Shown piece by piece: positions 42,601 through 50,352 of a stretch of 64,000 nt of DNA; the first letter of the stretch is position 1; each line of letters begins with the position of its first letter. The notes under the pieces were generated by a model. The model made no database searches. It had not been told where the DNA came from and saw nothing but the letters and a program-made list of their open reading frames with translations. Source of the DNA: Nitrospirota bacterium (GTDB lineage: Bacteria > Nitrospirota > Thermodesulfovibrionia > UBA6902); assembly GCA_016234115.1 (NCBI GenBank), contig JACRHD010000065.1:62001-126000 (forward strand), given 5' to 3'. The translations under genes were made by a program, and so were the position numbers.

Positions 42601-43168
42601 CGGGCGGCGGCGGCGGATTCGGATTGCCGCCTCCATCGTCCCCGCCCTTGGGCATTTTGTATGTTTCCCATCCCTGCGGCTCGTCCACAGGCAGCGCAAC
42701 AGGAACGGAGATGGCGACAGGCTTATTATCTATTGTCAGCACGATATTAAATGTGGATACATGGTAATTCTCAGGGTCGTCGAGGTCGATTACCCCGTCG
42801 GCGACAAGCTGCTCGACTTCCTGGACTGAAAGGCGCTCTGTTGTTATCTTTGATACGACCACCTGGTCGAGCGAGAGCTGCGTTATCTCAAGCAGGCGCT
42901 CCGCGGTATGGCCCGATGAATCCTCTGCCCTTACTGTTATGGTATTTACAGCGTTTTTGTTTAACGGGATATTCAGATCGAACTCTCCGCCTTCATCGGG
43001 CAGGTCCTGACTCGCCTTGCCGCCGGGGCCGGAGACGGTCACATTGATGGCGGCAAACGAAGACACGCTTCCCATGAGCATGATAAGAAGCAGGACAAAT
43101 ATGAAACAGAATTTATGTCTGTAATTTCCGCTCATATGGCGTTCATTTGAAATTTTCAATTCTTCCAT
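33623..43168 (-). CDS. Giant secreted surface protein (3181 aa): Ig-like domains, LamG-like domain, five Gly-rich repeat modules
   Basis: Signal peptide FCFIFVLLLIMLMGSVSSFA; Ig-like repeats; LamG-like YYPFNGNANDESGRNNNGSVTGA; five copies of GGRGYxEQGRTxGNVYG...GSGGGSWGW. Confidence 0.9.
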   Translation of the reverse strand: MEELKISNERHMSGNYRHKFCFIFVLLLIMLMGSVSSFAAINVTVSGPGGKASQDLPDEGGEFDLNIPLNKNAVNTITVRAEDSSGHTAERLLEITQLSLDQVVVSKITTERLSVQEVEQLVADGVIDLDDPENYHVSTFNIVLTIDNKPVAISVPVALPVDEPQGWETYKMPKGGDDGGGNPNPPPPPEIVIFEASVPGPPGEPDVSIPGVIVIEGNIKSLKEFFSVRLLLMNTSGIFTLSDVTAAIEFPEGGLSSISPADGIISFGDILPGDGDQPGQEEKEYVIRGDEIGVRDVKVSYGGYVTGPGIPEDGAIPFNGSAMAEVEVKGPPTFDVRVSHPDFVESNVPYELKVQITNTGDIAAMYASLGLDVGADAWLLKCDVDEGGEPVCEVIEGPEVRSLGHILPGEQVTEVFTVNPLKTGQISSCVGAADQNINLKVYVGTIGCMVGQFPPDRVPEDGSPAVYVLPVPNETGIHPDSPVTAFFSELMNEDSITTGENGAFNVFDSGDNLIAGQLRFTELNEKTVAIWQSSVGSLAGNKEFTVVITENVYDLEGNKLSARWESTFTTTGTGPGDITPPEISLSVEPPVAPEYVLPGQLVKVEAYTADQGSGVSRVEARIKDLDEEGAQYALIDQKKVFEGDLPPFIFTIDSANLVPGHSYQMLATAYDGAGNRRDTTISLIMALTAGDPTITLPDDPAQPVLHGISVDITPRAWTGGVREVGYYLDGDALPFKTMYLAPYTSSLKTLGLALGDHVVRAVATDALAKTGEDIMTFTLAENLNMPVVSFTNAEDGQQFLSGGPVLIQSAVSDDVGVKSVKYFLDDPTGSPLYSGVNVVTLNIAGLETGEHELYILATNNLDISNDINDPASYLEFSVVEPPPGVPPDAPSIISVSHPENGVVTITGSSVPGALIRATELNTGLTVSVSAGGSGGFTINIEASTGDTISIVAYDLNESADPSAPVSVVVPAPPVLDHIEVTPAVINFTAVNQSRNLAVTAHYQDGAQKNVTAQSTYSSDNPSVASVGAAGKVVGLSYGSAAITVIYGGLQGQVTVNADIVTLDSITVDPQRVELAAIGQTAQLIVTGHYSNGTSQVLNSGISFISGDNATATVNSSGVITAKRDGGTQINVYGPGIPAVSVDVAVNTALDPAPTVGILSPAGGSDVERGEQVSVRVRAQDELGGVSKVFMEVSGEASYSDMKQISPASADTTQNFAFNVSGAAAVGGAITVNVRAEDTGGNTSGIESITLNVVDNTAPSIAITEPAHGTPFNYGDTVNINISASDAVGVTEIRYETTGALTLSGSQAIAPAAQAASASFSFDIPFGISEPGVTVRAYARDEAGNERAAIPVDFTITDADITPPETVVTSIDDPGLNASTTITYQVVSGLEDLDHVELYFRRNGIGTFNRYTNADAGNAEGKFSPQNGDTGTIVFDSTKMGGDGDYEFYSVGVDKAGNRESAPDISLVAYYPFNGNANDESGRNNNGSVTGATLTVDGNSLPDSAYSFDGSGDFVNVQESTVWDLGLNNFTLNLWVKLNQVKDSMFIYQQSGSSSGGFEFDFQQHPVYGPNLVFAWNPYEGVVRPWTPEPNRWYALAVTRENGVYRLYVDGVQLGSEQYDPNPVADVNGSIRIGTYSSSEFDVDGSIDEVALFSRSLSAAEIQDIYQNGMMDIWKATETATFNAGTVWTTINAPTVIGEGDATFDNKNLRISGATVTVNGTHSFKNIDLLNGAALTHSDTDTAQEFSLNISAWSLSIDGTSSLDVTGKGYIGGRGYYEQGRTAGNVYGSGGGAGGSYGGVGGSYSGAIPNSVYGYLTDPQELGSGGGSWGWTIGGDGGGLIKLNTINITVDGAIKSNGGESDGSAAGDGSGGGINISTATLSGSGSIMSNGGGSGNGTGAGGGRIAINYTDMATLDQGNVKALGGFGQYGNGSNGTVVFIQSNKAELVITGQGPSSPWTNLTIPPGYVFDSVTLRDNARVIAYDPFSITGKLLVTGNSILTHNNGNENGLVINAAAVQVDEGSSIDVTGRGNIGGRGYSEQGRTLGNVYGSGGGAGGSYGGGGAGYQGNSAYLVYGDPKNPVYLGSGGGSWGWTIGGDGGGRITINASQSVTVNGSISAKGGESEGSAAGDGSGGSVLINTSKLAGNGFIAANGGGNGNGTGGGGGRVAVYCDYVDPNNNLNNLYNITSFGGRGYYDERRSTTGTVYVKYGNQENGNLYIDSNEVDANGNPNGTAAQPVVLTPIGFGTIADVTSDTLTTDGLVSMLPGSLPGLRINPDINQGETFIIQSNTGNTITVSTPNENGANFSDIAGAGKTYSGYHKYDNLIFRRGGYLMAGDLFEITDTMNISEYGMLTHYDISTSFISWLDLKVKNLHIDPTGRIDVTGRGYIGGRGYSEQGRTLGNVYGANGGAGGSYGGLAAGHEGSVSNSIYGSLTNPVDFGSGGGSWGWTIGGDGGGLIFIRADNITLDGAIISNGGESDGSAAGDGSGGTVNVVTGNLSGTGSITANGGGNGNGSGAGGGRISITLTGDLTVPEQNFRAVGGTGYYGSPGGNGTVYIKRPGQTFGNLIIDGFGNSTPNDTTRIPGGYTFDNITIKNSARAIADEVITTTGRLLITGNSVLSHGKALEAGLVINAQAVQIDTGSSIDVKGKGYTGGAGYSEQGRTLGNVYGSSNGAGGSYGGLGAGYQNNSAYLVYGDPKYPVYIGSGGGAWGWNPGGSGGGRITVNASQEVIADGIISADGSTSGGSAAGAGSGGSILINTSLLSGDGFITANGGGEGNGVGGGGGRVAVYADLIDPGSNLNNLYNITAFGGRGYSGYDDRKSSAGTVYIKYTGGEGSLYIDNNVVDGNGNPNGASPESTPLTPIGFGTTVDVTPDTLTTDGLMALLPGGLSGLRINPDISQAETFAILSNSANTIIVKTPNENGLNFSNIAGAGKSYAGVYKFDNMTFRRGGYLIMGDFIEIANTMTIAEYGMLTHYDATAGFTSRLDLTVGNLSIDATGRIDVTGRGYIGGRGYNEQGRTLGNVYGSSNGAGGSYGGLGGAYSGNSNPVYGSVADPVDLGSGGGSWGWPVGGDGGGLILIEAGSITLDGAIISNGGESGGSAAGDGSGGAVNISATNITGTGIITANGGGNGTGVGGGGGRVAVYYDSLALPLLNINSLRGTGYYGSGQDGTVYLQQQ

Positions 43169-43188
43169 TTAATTGCTCATTAATCCAT

Positions 43189-45879
43189 TCACGGCGCGGC
43201 CGTAATCAATACATCGTCTCCCGCGGGCAAGGCGCCGAAAGAATAGTACCCATCGCTCTTTGAGACCGTCTCCCGCCCCGTGCCTTCTGCCGTAACAGCG
43301 GCGTCGGCGACCGGGACGCCCGTAAATTCGTCAACCACATATCCATAGACCGCGCCCGTGTCCGCTGCCGACGGATCATATGTAACGTGTACGGCGTCCG
43401 AAGAGCCGGTGTATGTCTCAGGGGTCGTGCCTCCCTCCGGAGTGCATATGGATTGCGCCCTCACCGAGATCACATTTTCCCCTTCGGGTAAAGTAACGGC
43501 CGCGGCATACTGGCCGTTGAACACATCCACTGCAATCTCCTGGCCGTTTACAATAATTGCGGCTTCGCGTATGGCCAGGTCGCTCACTGTTCCCCTGATT
43601 ATCTGCTCTCCGATGTTTGTAACCATGCCGTCCACAGGCGTAACAAGGGCAACTTTCGGCGGCGAGCACGACCCCGGTATGGGGGGCGGACCATCCTCGG
43701 GTTGCGGAAAAGGAGGCGGCGGCGGTGGCGGCGGCGGCTCATCTTCATTTACAGGGGGAGGCGGCGGCGGCGGATCGCCCTCCCTCTCGCGTCTGACCGT
43801 AACGTCTTTTCTCTTTGGGACACGGGGGTCCGGAGTGACTTTTTCCTCCTCCTTCAAAGAAGGATCGAAGGTAATTTCGACAAAGGTCTGACACGGTTTA
43901 ATGGAATAACTATATTCTTTGGTATTGCCGGAATGCGTAACAAACAGTCTTACGTTGCCGCTCATCCTCTCCGGCGACAGGAGGTTGAAGATAGTTACAT
44001 ATCCGTCTGCGTCGGTCGAAGCAGCCATCTCGAGGGTATCGATCATCGCCTTCACGCCGGCCCCGGAAAGGGGCGCTCCGTCCCCGTCCTCTATGTAAGC
44101 GGTAAGACCGAGGAACCTCTTCTGCACATTGCCGCCCGAGCTGTATACGACAGCGCCCCCGTTGTCGCTCATGTCGATATCTCCGGGATGCTCCAGCCCT
44201 CGCAGCATGGTCACGCTCTGATGCTCTCCCTCTCCGGGATGTATCAGTAAAATACGTCCCCCTGAATTGTCCGTTATGAAGAACTGCTCCCCGCCCCGGC
44301 ATACAGCCAGTCCTCCGGGGACAAAAGCCAGCGGATCAGGGGAATAGAACGGTCCCGGAAAATCTCCCGGCTCCGGCGAACAGTTCGTTCCCTCGGCGAC
44401 ATGGCCCGTGTCGCACGGAGTGCCTTGACCTTCGGGCGGGGCCGGCCACATGTCGTCCAGAAAGTTGCTGATCACTTCCTGCCGCTCTTCGAGTATTTCC
44501 TTCCTCTTGTCGATGAGCCTGTGCGTGACCCCATCCTTTATGCCCTGTACGTAAGCCCCATCCCCGGGATACAACTCAAGCCAGCCGTCGTAGAATTCGT
44601 CGGCGTTATTCGGCTCCTTATTTTTCATGACAGTCAATATCCTTGCGAGGGCCTCTTCTTTTGAAAGACCGCTGTAGAAATAAATCTCATTCAGCACCAT
44701 GGTAAAATAGCCTTCAATGCGGTTGAGATCATACAAGCCGTTTTCGATGTTATTGACCAGCGTCTTCTGCTCGGCATACGGGCCGGAAAGATTATTATAG
44801 TACTGCATCTTCCTCGCATCGACGCCCGGGTCCCCCTTGGCGATCATATTATTGATTGTCTCTTTATACCTGTCAATGAGGTTCTCCTGATTTATATATT
44901 CACTGTCCGTAAGGAAATAGACGTCGACCGGTATCCCCAGATTTACCCCCGCAAACCAGTGGGCAAAGGATTCATTTGTCGCATAGCCCTCATAATTGAG
45001 CTGTCCTCCAAGCTCATGATTGCCTCCTATATCGCTCACATACTGGTAGCTGTAGTCGGTCCCCACAAGCTCGAACAGCAATACATGCCCCATTTCATGG
45101 TAAGTGTGCGCAAACTTGCCTCCATTAAACACATCGACAGAGGCGTCAGGCGCGAGGTTCACATTCACGGAAGAGAAGAGGGATTTTATGTCCGCCAGGG
45201 ATTCATTTGCATTGAGTGTTATATATCTCGTATCGATATCGCTGATCGCGTCTTTTACATCCTGTGAAAGGTAGGGGCTGGAATCCTCGAGTATCCCCGT
45301 GAGCTTGTTTATGTGATAGTATGTGTTGTTCGCCTCAGCAATCAGGGCCCCGTTGGGACCCGAATTTGCGTCGATCGTAATAGTGCCCGCATTATCTGAA
45401 TGAACCGGGACCCAGTCGCTCTGCGCATATGATTGTCCGCTCTCATAAATATTGGGATGGTCCGGCCCCGTCATGGTAAAGGATATCTCGACCGTGCCGG
45501 CGGACATCGCGTCCCCGAATTCGTCAGGCAGCGTGACAATAAAATTCCCGGCCGGTGTCGTAGTGCCTGAGACGACCTTGTTGGTGCCCTTGATCCTGAC
45601 CTCATAAGTCACTCCTCCGAGCGCCAGGTCGCCGGTGTACTCGCCATTGTAATTTTCTATAAATGCCTGGGCCTGCGTTTCACTCAGTCCCGTCAGTTTC
45701 GCGTACGCCTTCCTGAATGCATCGGTGTTCGTTTCTCTCACACTCGTCCCCGGCGGGGGCACGTTGGTCTTGACTTTCCCATGTAAAACCACGTCCGCCA
45801 TTACGGGGGCATGCATCCATATAACGGATGCAAGGAGAATGCATAACAGCGCTTTTATCATCCCGTTCGCTCTATTCAT
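43189..45879 (-). CDS. Large secreted protein (896 aa) with HExxH motif, proline-rich linker and carboxypeptidase-regulatory-like C-terminus
   Basis: HTYHEMGHVLLFEL; EDEPPPPPPPPPFPQPEDGPPP; GAVYGYVVDEFTGVPVADAAVTAEG; N-terminal signal peptide. Confidence 0.85.
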   Translation of the reverse strand: MNRANGMIKALLCILLASVIWMHAPVMADVVLHGKVKTNVPPPGTSVRETNTDAFRKAYAKLTGLSETQAQAFIENYNGEYTGDLALGGVTYEVRIKGTNKVVSGTTTPAGNFIVTLPDEFGDAMSAGTVEISFTMTGPDHPNIYESGQSYAQSDWVPVHSDNAGTITIDANSGPNGALIAEANNTYYHINKLTGILEDSSPYLSQDVKDAISDIDTRYITLNANESLADIKSLFSSVNVNLAPDASVDVFNGGKFAHTYHEMGHVLLFELVGTDYSYQYVSDIGGNHELGGQLNYEGYATNESFAHWFAGVNLGIPVDVYFLTDSEYINQENLIDRYKETINNMIAKGDPGVDARKMQYYNNLSGPYAEQKTLVNNIENGLYDLNRIEGYFTMVLNEIYFYSGLSKEEALARILTVMKNKEPNNADEFYDGWLELYPGDGAYVQGIKDGVTHRLIDKRKEILEERQEVISNFLDDMWPAPPEGQGTPCDTGHVAEGTNCSPEPGDFPGPFYSPDPLAFVPGGLAVCRGGEQFFITDNSGGRILLIHPGEGEHQSVTMLRGLEHPGDIDMSDNGGAVVYSSGGNVQKRFLGLTAYIEDGDGAPLSGAGVKAMIDTLEMAASTDADGYVTIFNLLSPERMSGNVRLFVTHSGNTKEYSYSIKPCQTFVEITFDPSLKEEEKVTPDPRVPKRKDVTVRREREGDPPPPPPPVNEDEPPPPPPPPPFPQPEDGPPPIPGSCSPPKVALVTPVDGMVTNIGEQIIRGTVSDLAIREAAIIVNGQEIAVDVFNGQYAAAVTLPEGENVISVRAQSICTPEGGTTPETYTGSSDAVHVTYDPSAADTGAVYGYVVDEFTGVPVADAAVTAEGTGRETVSKSDGYYSFGALPAGDDVLITAAP

Positions 45880-48800
45880 CGTTCCCTAATTGCAGATAAT
45901 CGAAAGTCGAAGTCCCGCCCCCTGAAGAATACGGGACCGTGACTATCCCTCTTGTATCCAGCATATAAATGCTGCTGCCTCCCCCCTCCAGGGAATCTCC
46001 CGCAAATTCAATGTCGAATATATCCGATACAAGGGGACTCGTAAATTTTATATATCCCTGGCCCACTCGCCTGAAGGGGTCATACGTCGCGTTGACGTCC
46101 ACCGATCTCACTTCCCTGGACAGGCGCTCATAGACAAAAAGATAATCATCGGGCGACATGGCCATAGGTCCCGAGGAGACCGGGTTTGCGAACATAAGCA
46201 TCTGGCTGAAATAGTTCAGGGAGCCTGTAAATTCCCTGCTGCCGTCAGGCGCGAACCTGAATATCCGTCCGCCGAATTCCGCATCGGAGGCGGCATTGTC
46301 GCAATAAAGGTTCCCGGCCGAATCTATCGCAAGCCCCTTCTGCGCCGGCGCCATGAACATCGTTGAAAAGGCCTCTACCGGCGCGGCAAGCGACGCTCCC
46401 TTGTTCTCTGCCGTCCGGACCAGCGCCTCACCCGGAAAGCTGACATATACATCGCTCGCCGCATTAACGGCGAGCGCATCGATATTGCCCATATCGGGGA
46501 CAGGCCCCGCGGTATACAGGACGGGATTTGAATAGTCGCTCGTCAGGCCGTATTTCTGCATCAGGATAATCTGGTCATAGCCCGCCCCGCTCAGGGGCAT
46601 GGCCCACCAGGACATCATCTGCTGCGGATCGTATCCGATCTGGGCAAGCATGTCTCTGTATGTCGAGGAATACGTCACCGTCATGGAATAAAAACCCGTT
46701 CCCGTCAGGGGCGGAGCAAGGTCGTAAATTACATAATTATCTCCGTCCGGAAAAGGCGTAAAGCCCGCCGATACCGGCCTCGGCGTCTCCATGCTGTTTT
46801 CAAAATGGAACAGGTTGTAAAAATATAACGTTGAAGAAGAATCGCTTGAGCTCGTCCTGAAGCTGATCTTCACCGCGCCGCTTTCATTCTCCGCCGAAAG
46901 GATGACAGGCGGCTCAGGGACACGGTCGGACATCCCCGTGCTCGTTATGTACGGCGATAAATCGAAAGCGGTCGAGCCTGCGATGGTCAGGGCGAGCATC
47001 GACCCCCCGATCCCGCCCGCGTTTGCGGCCCACATCATATCGGTCGTGTTGACCAGGAATTCGGACGTCCCGGTGGTCATGATAAATTCAGGCCAGGCGG
47101 CCTTTGATTCAAAAAAATTACGCCAGAAGCCCGTAAAACGCGACGGCACTGTGTCGGCCCAGGCGGAAGGCGCGATGAGATCTCCTATATATGACAGGAG
47201 ACTCATGAATGAGGCAAACAGCGGACCGCCCCCTTGATCATCCGTGACGGATGCGGTCTGATACGATTTCATATAAGCGATAAAGCTCGCGGTCAGCAGG
47301 TACTTCTGAAGGGCATTCAGCCGCGTCGATGAACTGAGCATGGGGGGACCGGGCAGGACCGTATTGCCCTGATTGAATATCATCAGGACCGGATAATTGT
47401 CGGGATTCATCGGGTCGGACCATGCCGCATTGACCATCTCCTGCAGCCCGGTCATCCATTCGTAAAGCGTCAGGGGATAATTTCTTCCCTGCCACTGGAA
47501 GCTGTAGGTCATGAAAAAAAGCGTTTCGCCGAGCGTCGCCGTATTCCCCTGAAGCATATGGTCGGCGAGGTTATCGACTCCTTCGGCAGTGAGACTGATG
47601 GCCCCTTCTCCCTCTATCTGGTGGTTCATCTGGTTTCCGAATTCATCGAGGACCCCGGCGTCCGTTCCTCCGACAAGCAGGATGGAGTCGGTGATCAACT
47701 GCTTCATATCATTTCTGTTCAGGTTTGGGGCCAGACCCGCGCTGCCCCTGCCGATTACACTGAAAATCGACACCGAGGGGGGCTCGTCAGGATCAAAGAC
47801 AGTGGCCCTCGATTCGATTTCTCCTATATCGATCACGCCCGTCACGGCCTCAACCGGGAGCATTATCAGTTCATGATCCGGGGCATTGATGATCAAGGTC
47901 AGGCTGCCGGCAGGAACATCGTTTAAGGTGAATGAACCGTCCGCGTTTGTGGTAGTCGTTATAGTCGTGCCCTGAATGGCTATGACGGCATTCGCAATCG
48001 GCTGGTTTGTGTCCGGATCCACGAGAATGCCTCCGATGCCGACACTGCCCGCGGTCACGTTGAACGCGACAATCGATACCGCCTGTTCGTTTCCCGTGAC
48101 AACGCTGACCGGTCTGGTCCCTGTCTCCGCGCTTCCGTCAATCGTAATATTCGCGGCAGCCTCCGCAGGGCTGATAACACTAAAGGAGTTGACGGTTATT
48201 CCTTTGCCGAAATTCACCTGGCTTACCCCGCCCTGAAAATGAGTGACATAATCGCCGGATGACGCCCCGGTCAAGCCGACGTCGAGCGTTCGGCCCTGGT
48301 CCCCGGAAGCCGGGGCCAGTCCTGTCAGGAGGGAGTATTTCATCGCGGGGACCGCCTGCCCTTCCGTATTGACCCTGCCCGTGACCCTCTGCGTTGTACC
48401 GAAAGTCGGACTCTCGACCGGGTCTACCTCAAGGGACAGCTCTCCGTCGGTCCCGCCGCCCTGGACGTCATTTACGGTTATATGCGCGGACGCGGTCTGC
48501 GGCCCGCCGCCGTCATCAGCGGCAAAGGTGATATCATACTCTCCCGCCTGTTCATAATCAGGAGTAAATGTCAGGGTCCTCGTCGCCTCTACAAAAATTG
48601 CATTCTCAGGCAACGGCGCGGCAGACACACTCAGCATGTCCCCGTCAGGATCAGTTACATCAAGTGACAGCGCAAGCGCCCTGCCCTCATCAATCGGCGC
48701 AGGAGGCTCAAACCCGATTACCGGGGCATGGTTTAAATTATTTACCGAGATCGTGACCATCTCTCTGCCTTTGTATCCGAGGGGGTCTGTCGCCGTAAAG

Positions 48801-50059
48801 GTTATATAATGCTTGCCCTGCTGTGAATTGTCGGGCGTAAAAGTAAATGTCCCGCTCGCCTGTATACCCCCTGTCGCGGCAAAGGCCGCATTATCTATCA
48901 ATGGAGACGCAGATAGTATAACCGCTGTGCCGTCCGGGTCATAAGCCGTCACTTGAAACTGAAGCATCTCCCCTTCCGTCACCTCATAATATTTATCGAC
49001 GACTACAAGGGGCATCAACGGAAGCGGCGCATCTCCACCGCTGCAATCCTCATCAACTCCATTGCCGGGTATATCGTAGACGCCGGGATGAACATCCGCC
49101 CTGCCGTCATCGCAATCTCCTGCGCACGTCCTGAACCCGTCATGGTCTTCATCAAATCCTTCATCAGTCTCGCCGTCGCAGTCATTGTCCGCGCCGTCGC
49201 AGGTTTCAGCCGGGACAGGACCACAGGCCCCGCAGGCATTAAGAAGTCCCTCGTCAGTCTCGCCGTCGCAGTCATTGTCCGCGCCGTCGCAGGTTTCAGC
49301 CGGGACAGGACCACAGGCCCCGCAGGCATTAAGAAGTCCCTCGTCAGTCTGCCCGTCGCAGTCATTATCGAGGCTGTCGCAGATTTCAGCGGCCGCCCCT
49401 TCAAAAGGGTCGCAGACCTGCGTCATGCCGTCCAGACAATTACTTATAGTATGAGCGCATGCGCCAAGGCCGCACGTCGTCTGTCCCATATCTTCATCAA
49501 CGCTCCCGTCACAATCGTTGTCCAGCCCGTCGCAGGTCTCTGCCGAAGGCTGGTTCGTCCCCTCGCAAACCATCTGCCCGTTTACGCATTGCTCAACTCC
49601 GGATGAACATATCCCCGGCAACCCTGTGGCGCATGCCCCTCCTCCGAGATTTTCATCTATTGAATTAATGCAGTTGTCGTCGATCCCGTTACAGACTTCC
49701 GGCGCGCCGGGATAAACAGCGGGGTCATTGTCATTACAGTCACCCTGGGCGGTTGTGAAGCCGTCATGGTCAATGTCTTCCACTACGCAGTTAGGCGCCA
49801 CAATCGCGCAGCGGGATTTCGTGCAGAGAACAACGCATTTGCGGGCGTCAAGAACAGTGATCCTGCCGTTCTTGTCGATGTCCCTCGGGTCGCCCGGGCT
49901 TGCGGCAGTGTTTATAGCCGCTGTGATGACATTTATATCATTGAGATCGATATTGCAGTCAGCGTCAAGATCACAGACCCCGGCCCCCCATGAAGGCAGG
50001 ATGAGGGCACAGGTCAACAAGGCCGACATAATGATCAGGAAGGTTAATCTATTTCGCAT
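45872..50059 (-). CDS. Large secreted protein (1395 aa): dockerin-like segment, MopE-like Cys/Asp repeats, Ig/cadherin-like domains
   Basis: DLDADCNIDLNDINVITAAIN...DIDKNGRITVLDARKCVVLC; CDGLDNDCDGSVDED repeats; GVGIGGILVDPDTNQPIANAVI-type region. Confidence 0.87.
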   Translation of the reverse strand: MRNRLTFLIIMSALLTCALILPSWGAGVCDLDADCNIDLNDINVITAAINTAASPGDPRDIDKNGRITVLDARKCVVLCTKSRCAIVAPNCVVEDIDHDGFTTAQGDCNDNDPAVYPGAPEVCNGIDDNCINSIDENLGGGACATGLPGICSSGVEQCVNGQMVCEGTNQPSAETCDGLDNDCDGSVDEDMGQTTCGLGACAHTISNCLDGMTQVCDPFEGAAAEICDSLDNDCDGQTDEGLLNACGACGPVPAETCDGADNDCDGETDEGLLNACGACGPVPAETCDGADNDCDGETDEGFDEDHDGFRTCAGDCDDGRADVHPGVYDIPGNGVDEDCSGGDAPLPLMPLVVVDKYYEVTEGEMLQFQVTAYDPDGTAVILSASPLIDNAAFAATGGIQASGTFTFTPDNSQQGKHYITFTATDPLGYKGREMVTISVNNLNHAPVIGFEPPAPIDEGRALALSLDVTDPDGDMLSVSAAPLPENAIFVEATRTLTFTPDYEQAGEYDITFAADDGGGPQTASAHITVNDVQGGGTDGELSLEVDPVESPTFGTTQRVTGRVNTEGQAVPAMKYSLLTGLAPASGDQGRTLDVGLTGASSGDYVTHFQGGVSQVNFGKGITVNSFSVISPAEAAANITIDGSAETGTRPVSVVTGNEQAVSIVAFNVTAGSVGIGGILVDPDTNQPIANAVIAIQGTTITTTTNADGSFTLNDVPAGSLTLIINAPDHELIMLPVEAVTGVIDIGEIESRATVFDPDEPPSVSIFSVIGRGSAGLAPNLNRNDMKQLITDSILLVGGTDAGVLDEFGNQMNHQIEGEGAISLTAEGVDNLADHMLQGNTATLGETLFFMTYSFQWQGRNYPLTLYEWMTGLQEMVNAAWSDPMNPDNYPVLMIFNQGNTVLPGPPMLSSSTRLNALQKYLLTASFIAYMKSYQTASVTDDQGGGPLFASFMSLLSYIGDLIAPSAWADTVPSRFTGFWRNFFESKAAWPEFIMTTGTSEFLVNTTDMMWAANAGGIGGSMLALTIAGSTAFDLSPYITSTGMSDRVPEPPVILSAENESGAVKISFRTSSSDSSSTLYFYNLFHFENSMETPRPVSAGFTPFPDGDNYVIYDLAPPLTGTGFYSMTVTYSSTYRDMLAQIGYDPQQMMSWWAMPLSGAGYDQIILMQKYGLTSDYSNPVLYTAGPVPDMGNIDALAVNAASDVYVSFPGEALVRTAENKGASLAAPVEAFSTMFMAPAQKGLAIDSAGNLYCDNAASDAEFGGRIFRFAPDGSREFTGSLNYFSQMLMFANPVSSGPMAMSPDDYLFVYERLSREVRSVDVNATYDPFRRVGQGYIKFTSPLVSDIFDIEFAGDSLEGGGSSIYMLDTRGIVTVPYSSGGGTSTFDYLQLGNDE
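49164..49343 (-). repeat. Apparently perfect 90-bp tandem duplication in the MopE-like region
   Basis: LLNACGACGPVPAETCDGADNDCDGETDEG occurs twice with apparently identical DNA. Confidence 0.92.
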
Positions 50060-50084
50060 TTAGGGTTTCCCTTGGCAATGGATA

Positions 50085-50100
50085 CGCAATTTCCCTGCCA
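50085..50100 (-). promoter_or_regulatory. Candidate sigma-54 promoter upstream of the giant-protein operon
   Basis: Reverse strand TGGCAG-GGAAA-TTGCG; about 26 nt upstream of the ATG. Confidence 0.5.
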
Positions 50101-50352
50101 GTATTGTAACTTCTTGTTTTCTATAAAAACATGTCTCCTGATGGACGTCTAACCTGTAAAGTCTTTACGTAAATAGAATTTACAAATATAGCATACCGGA
50201 AGATGCGGAGGCGATTTCTTCTTATAATTTATGGATATATGATGGTGAGGATTACATACAAATTAATGTCAGACATTCCGACAATAATCGTGTTTTCCTT
50301 ACACGAATTCCTCACAATAATCTGTGATAAAATGTGTTACGTGGAAGAAATA

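Noticed and set aside
33768-42767. Many plus-strand ORFs opposite the giant protein, rich in Pro/Ser (e.g. MPPPFAVIIPVPVIFVADIFTAPPEPSPAALPPLS)
   Set aside because: These are antisense readings of Gly-rich codons in the long minus-strand ORF; repeats mirror the giant gene and no RBS pattern was evident.
48953-49606. Plus-strand ORF with repeated SLAVAVIVRAVAGFSRDRTTGPAGIKK
   Set aside because: Antisense shadow of the MopE-like repeats in the minus-strand CDS.
49054-49790. Long Cys-rich repeats as a metallothionein-like or Cys-rich secreted toxin gene
   Set aside because: The pattern CDGxDNDCDGxxDE matches MopE-type putative metal-binding repeats within the larger 1395-aa ORF.
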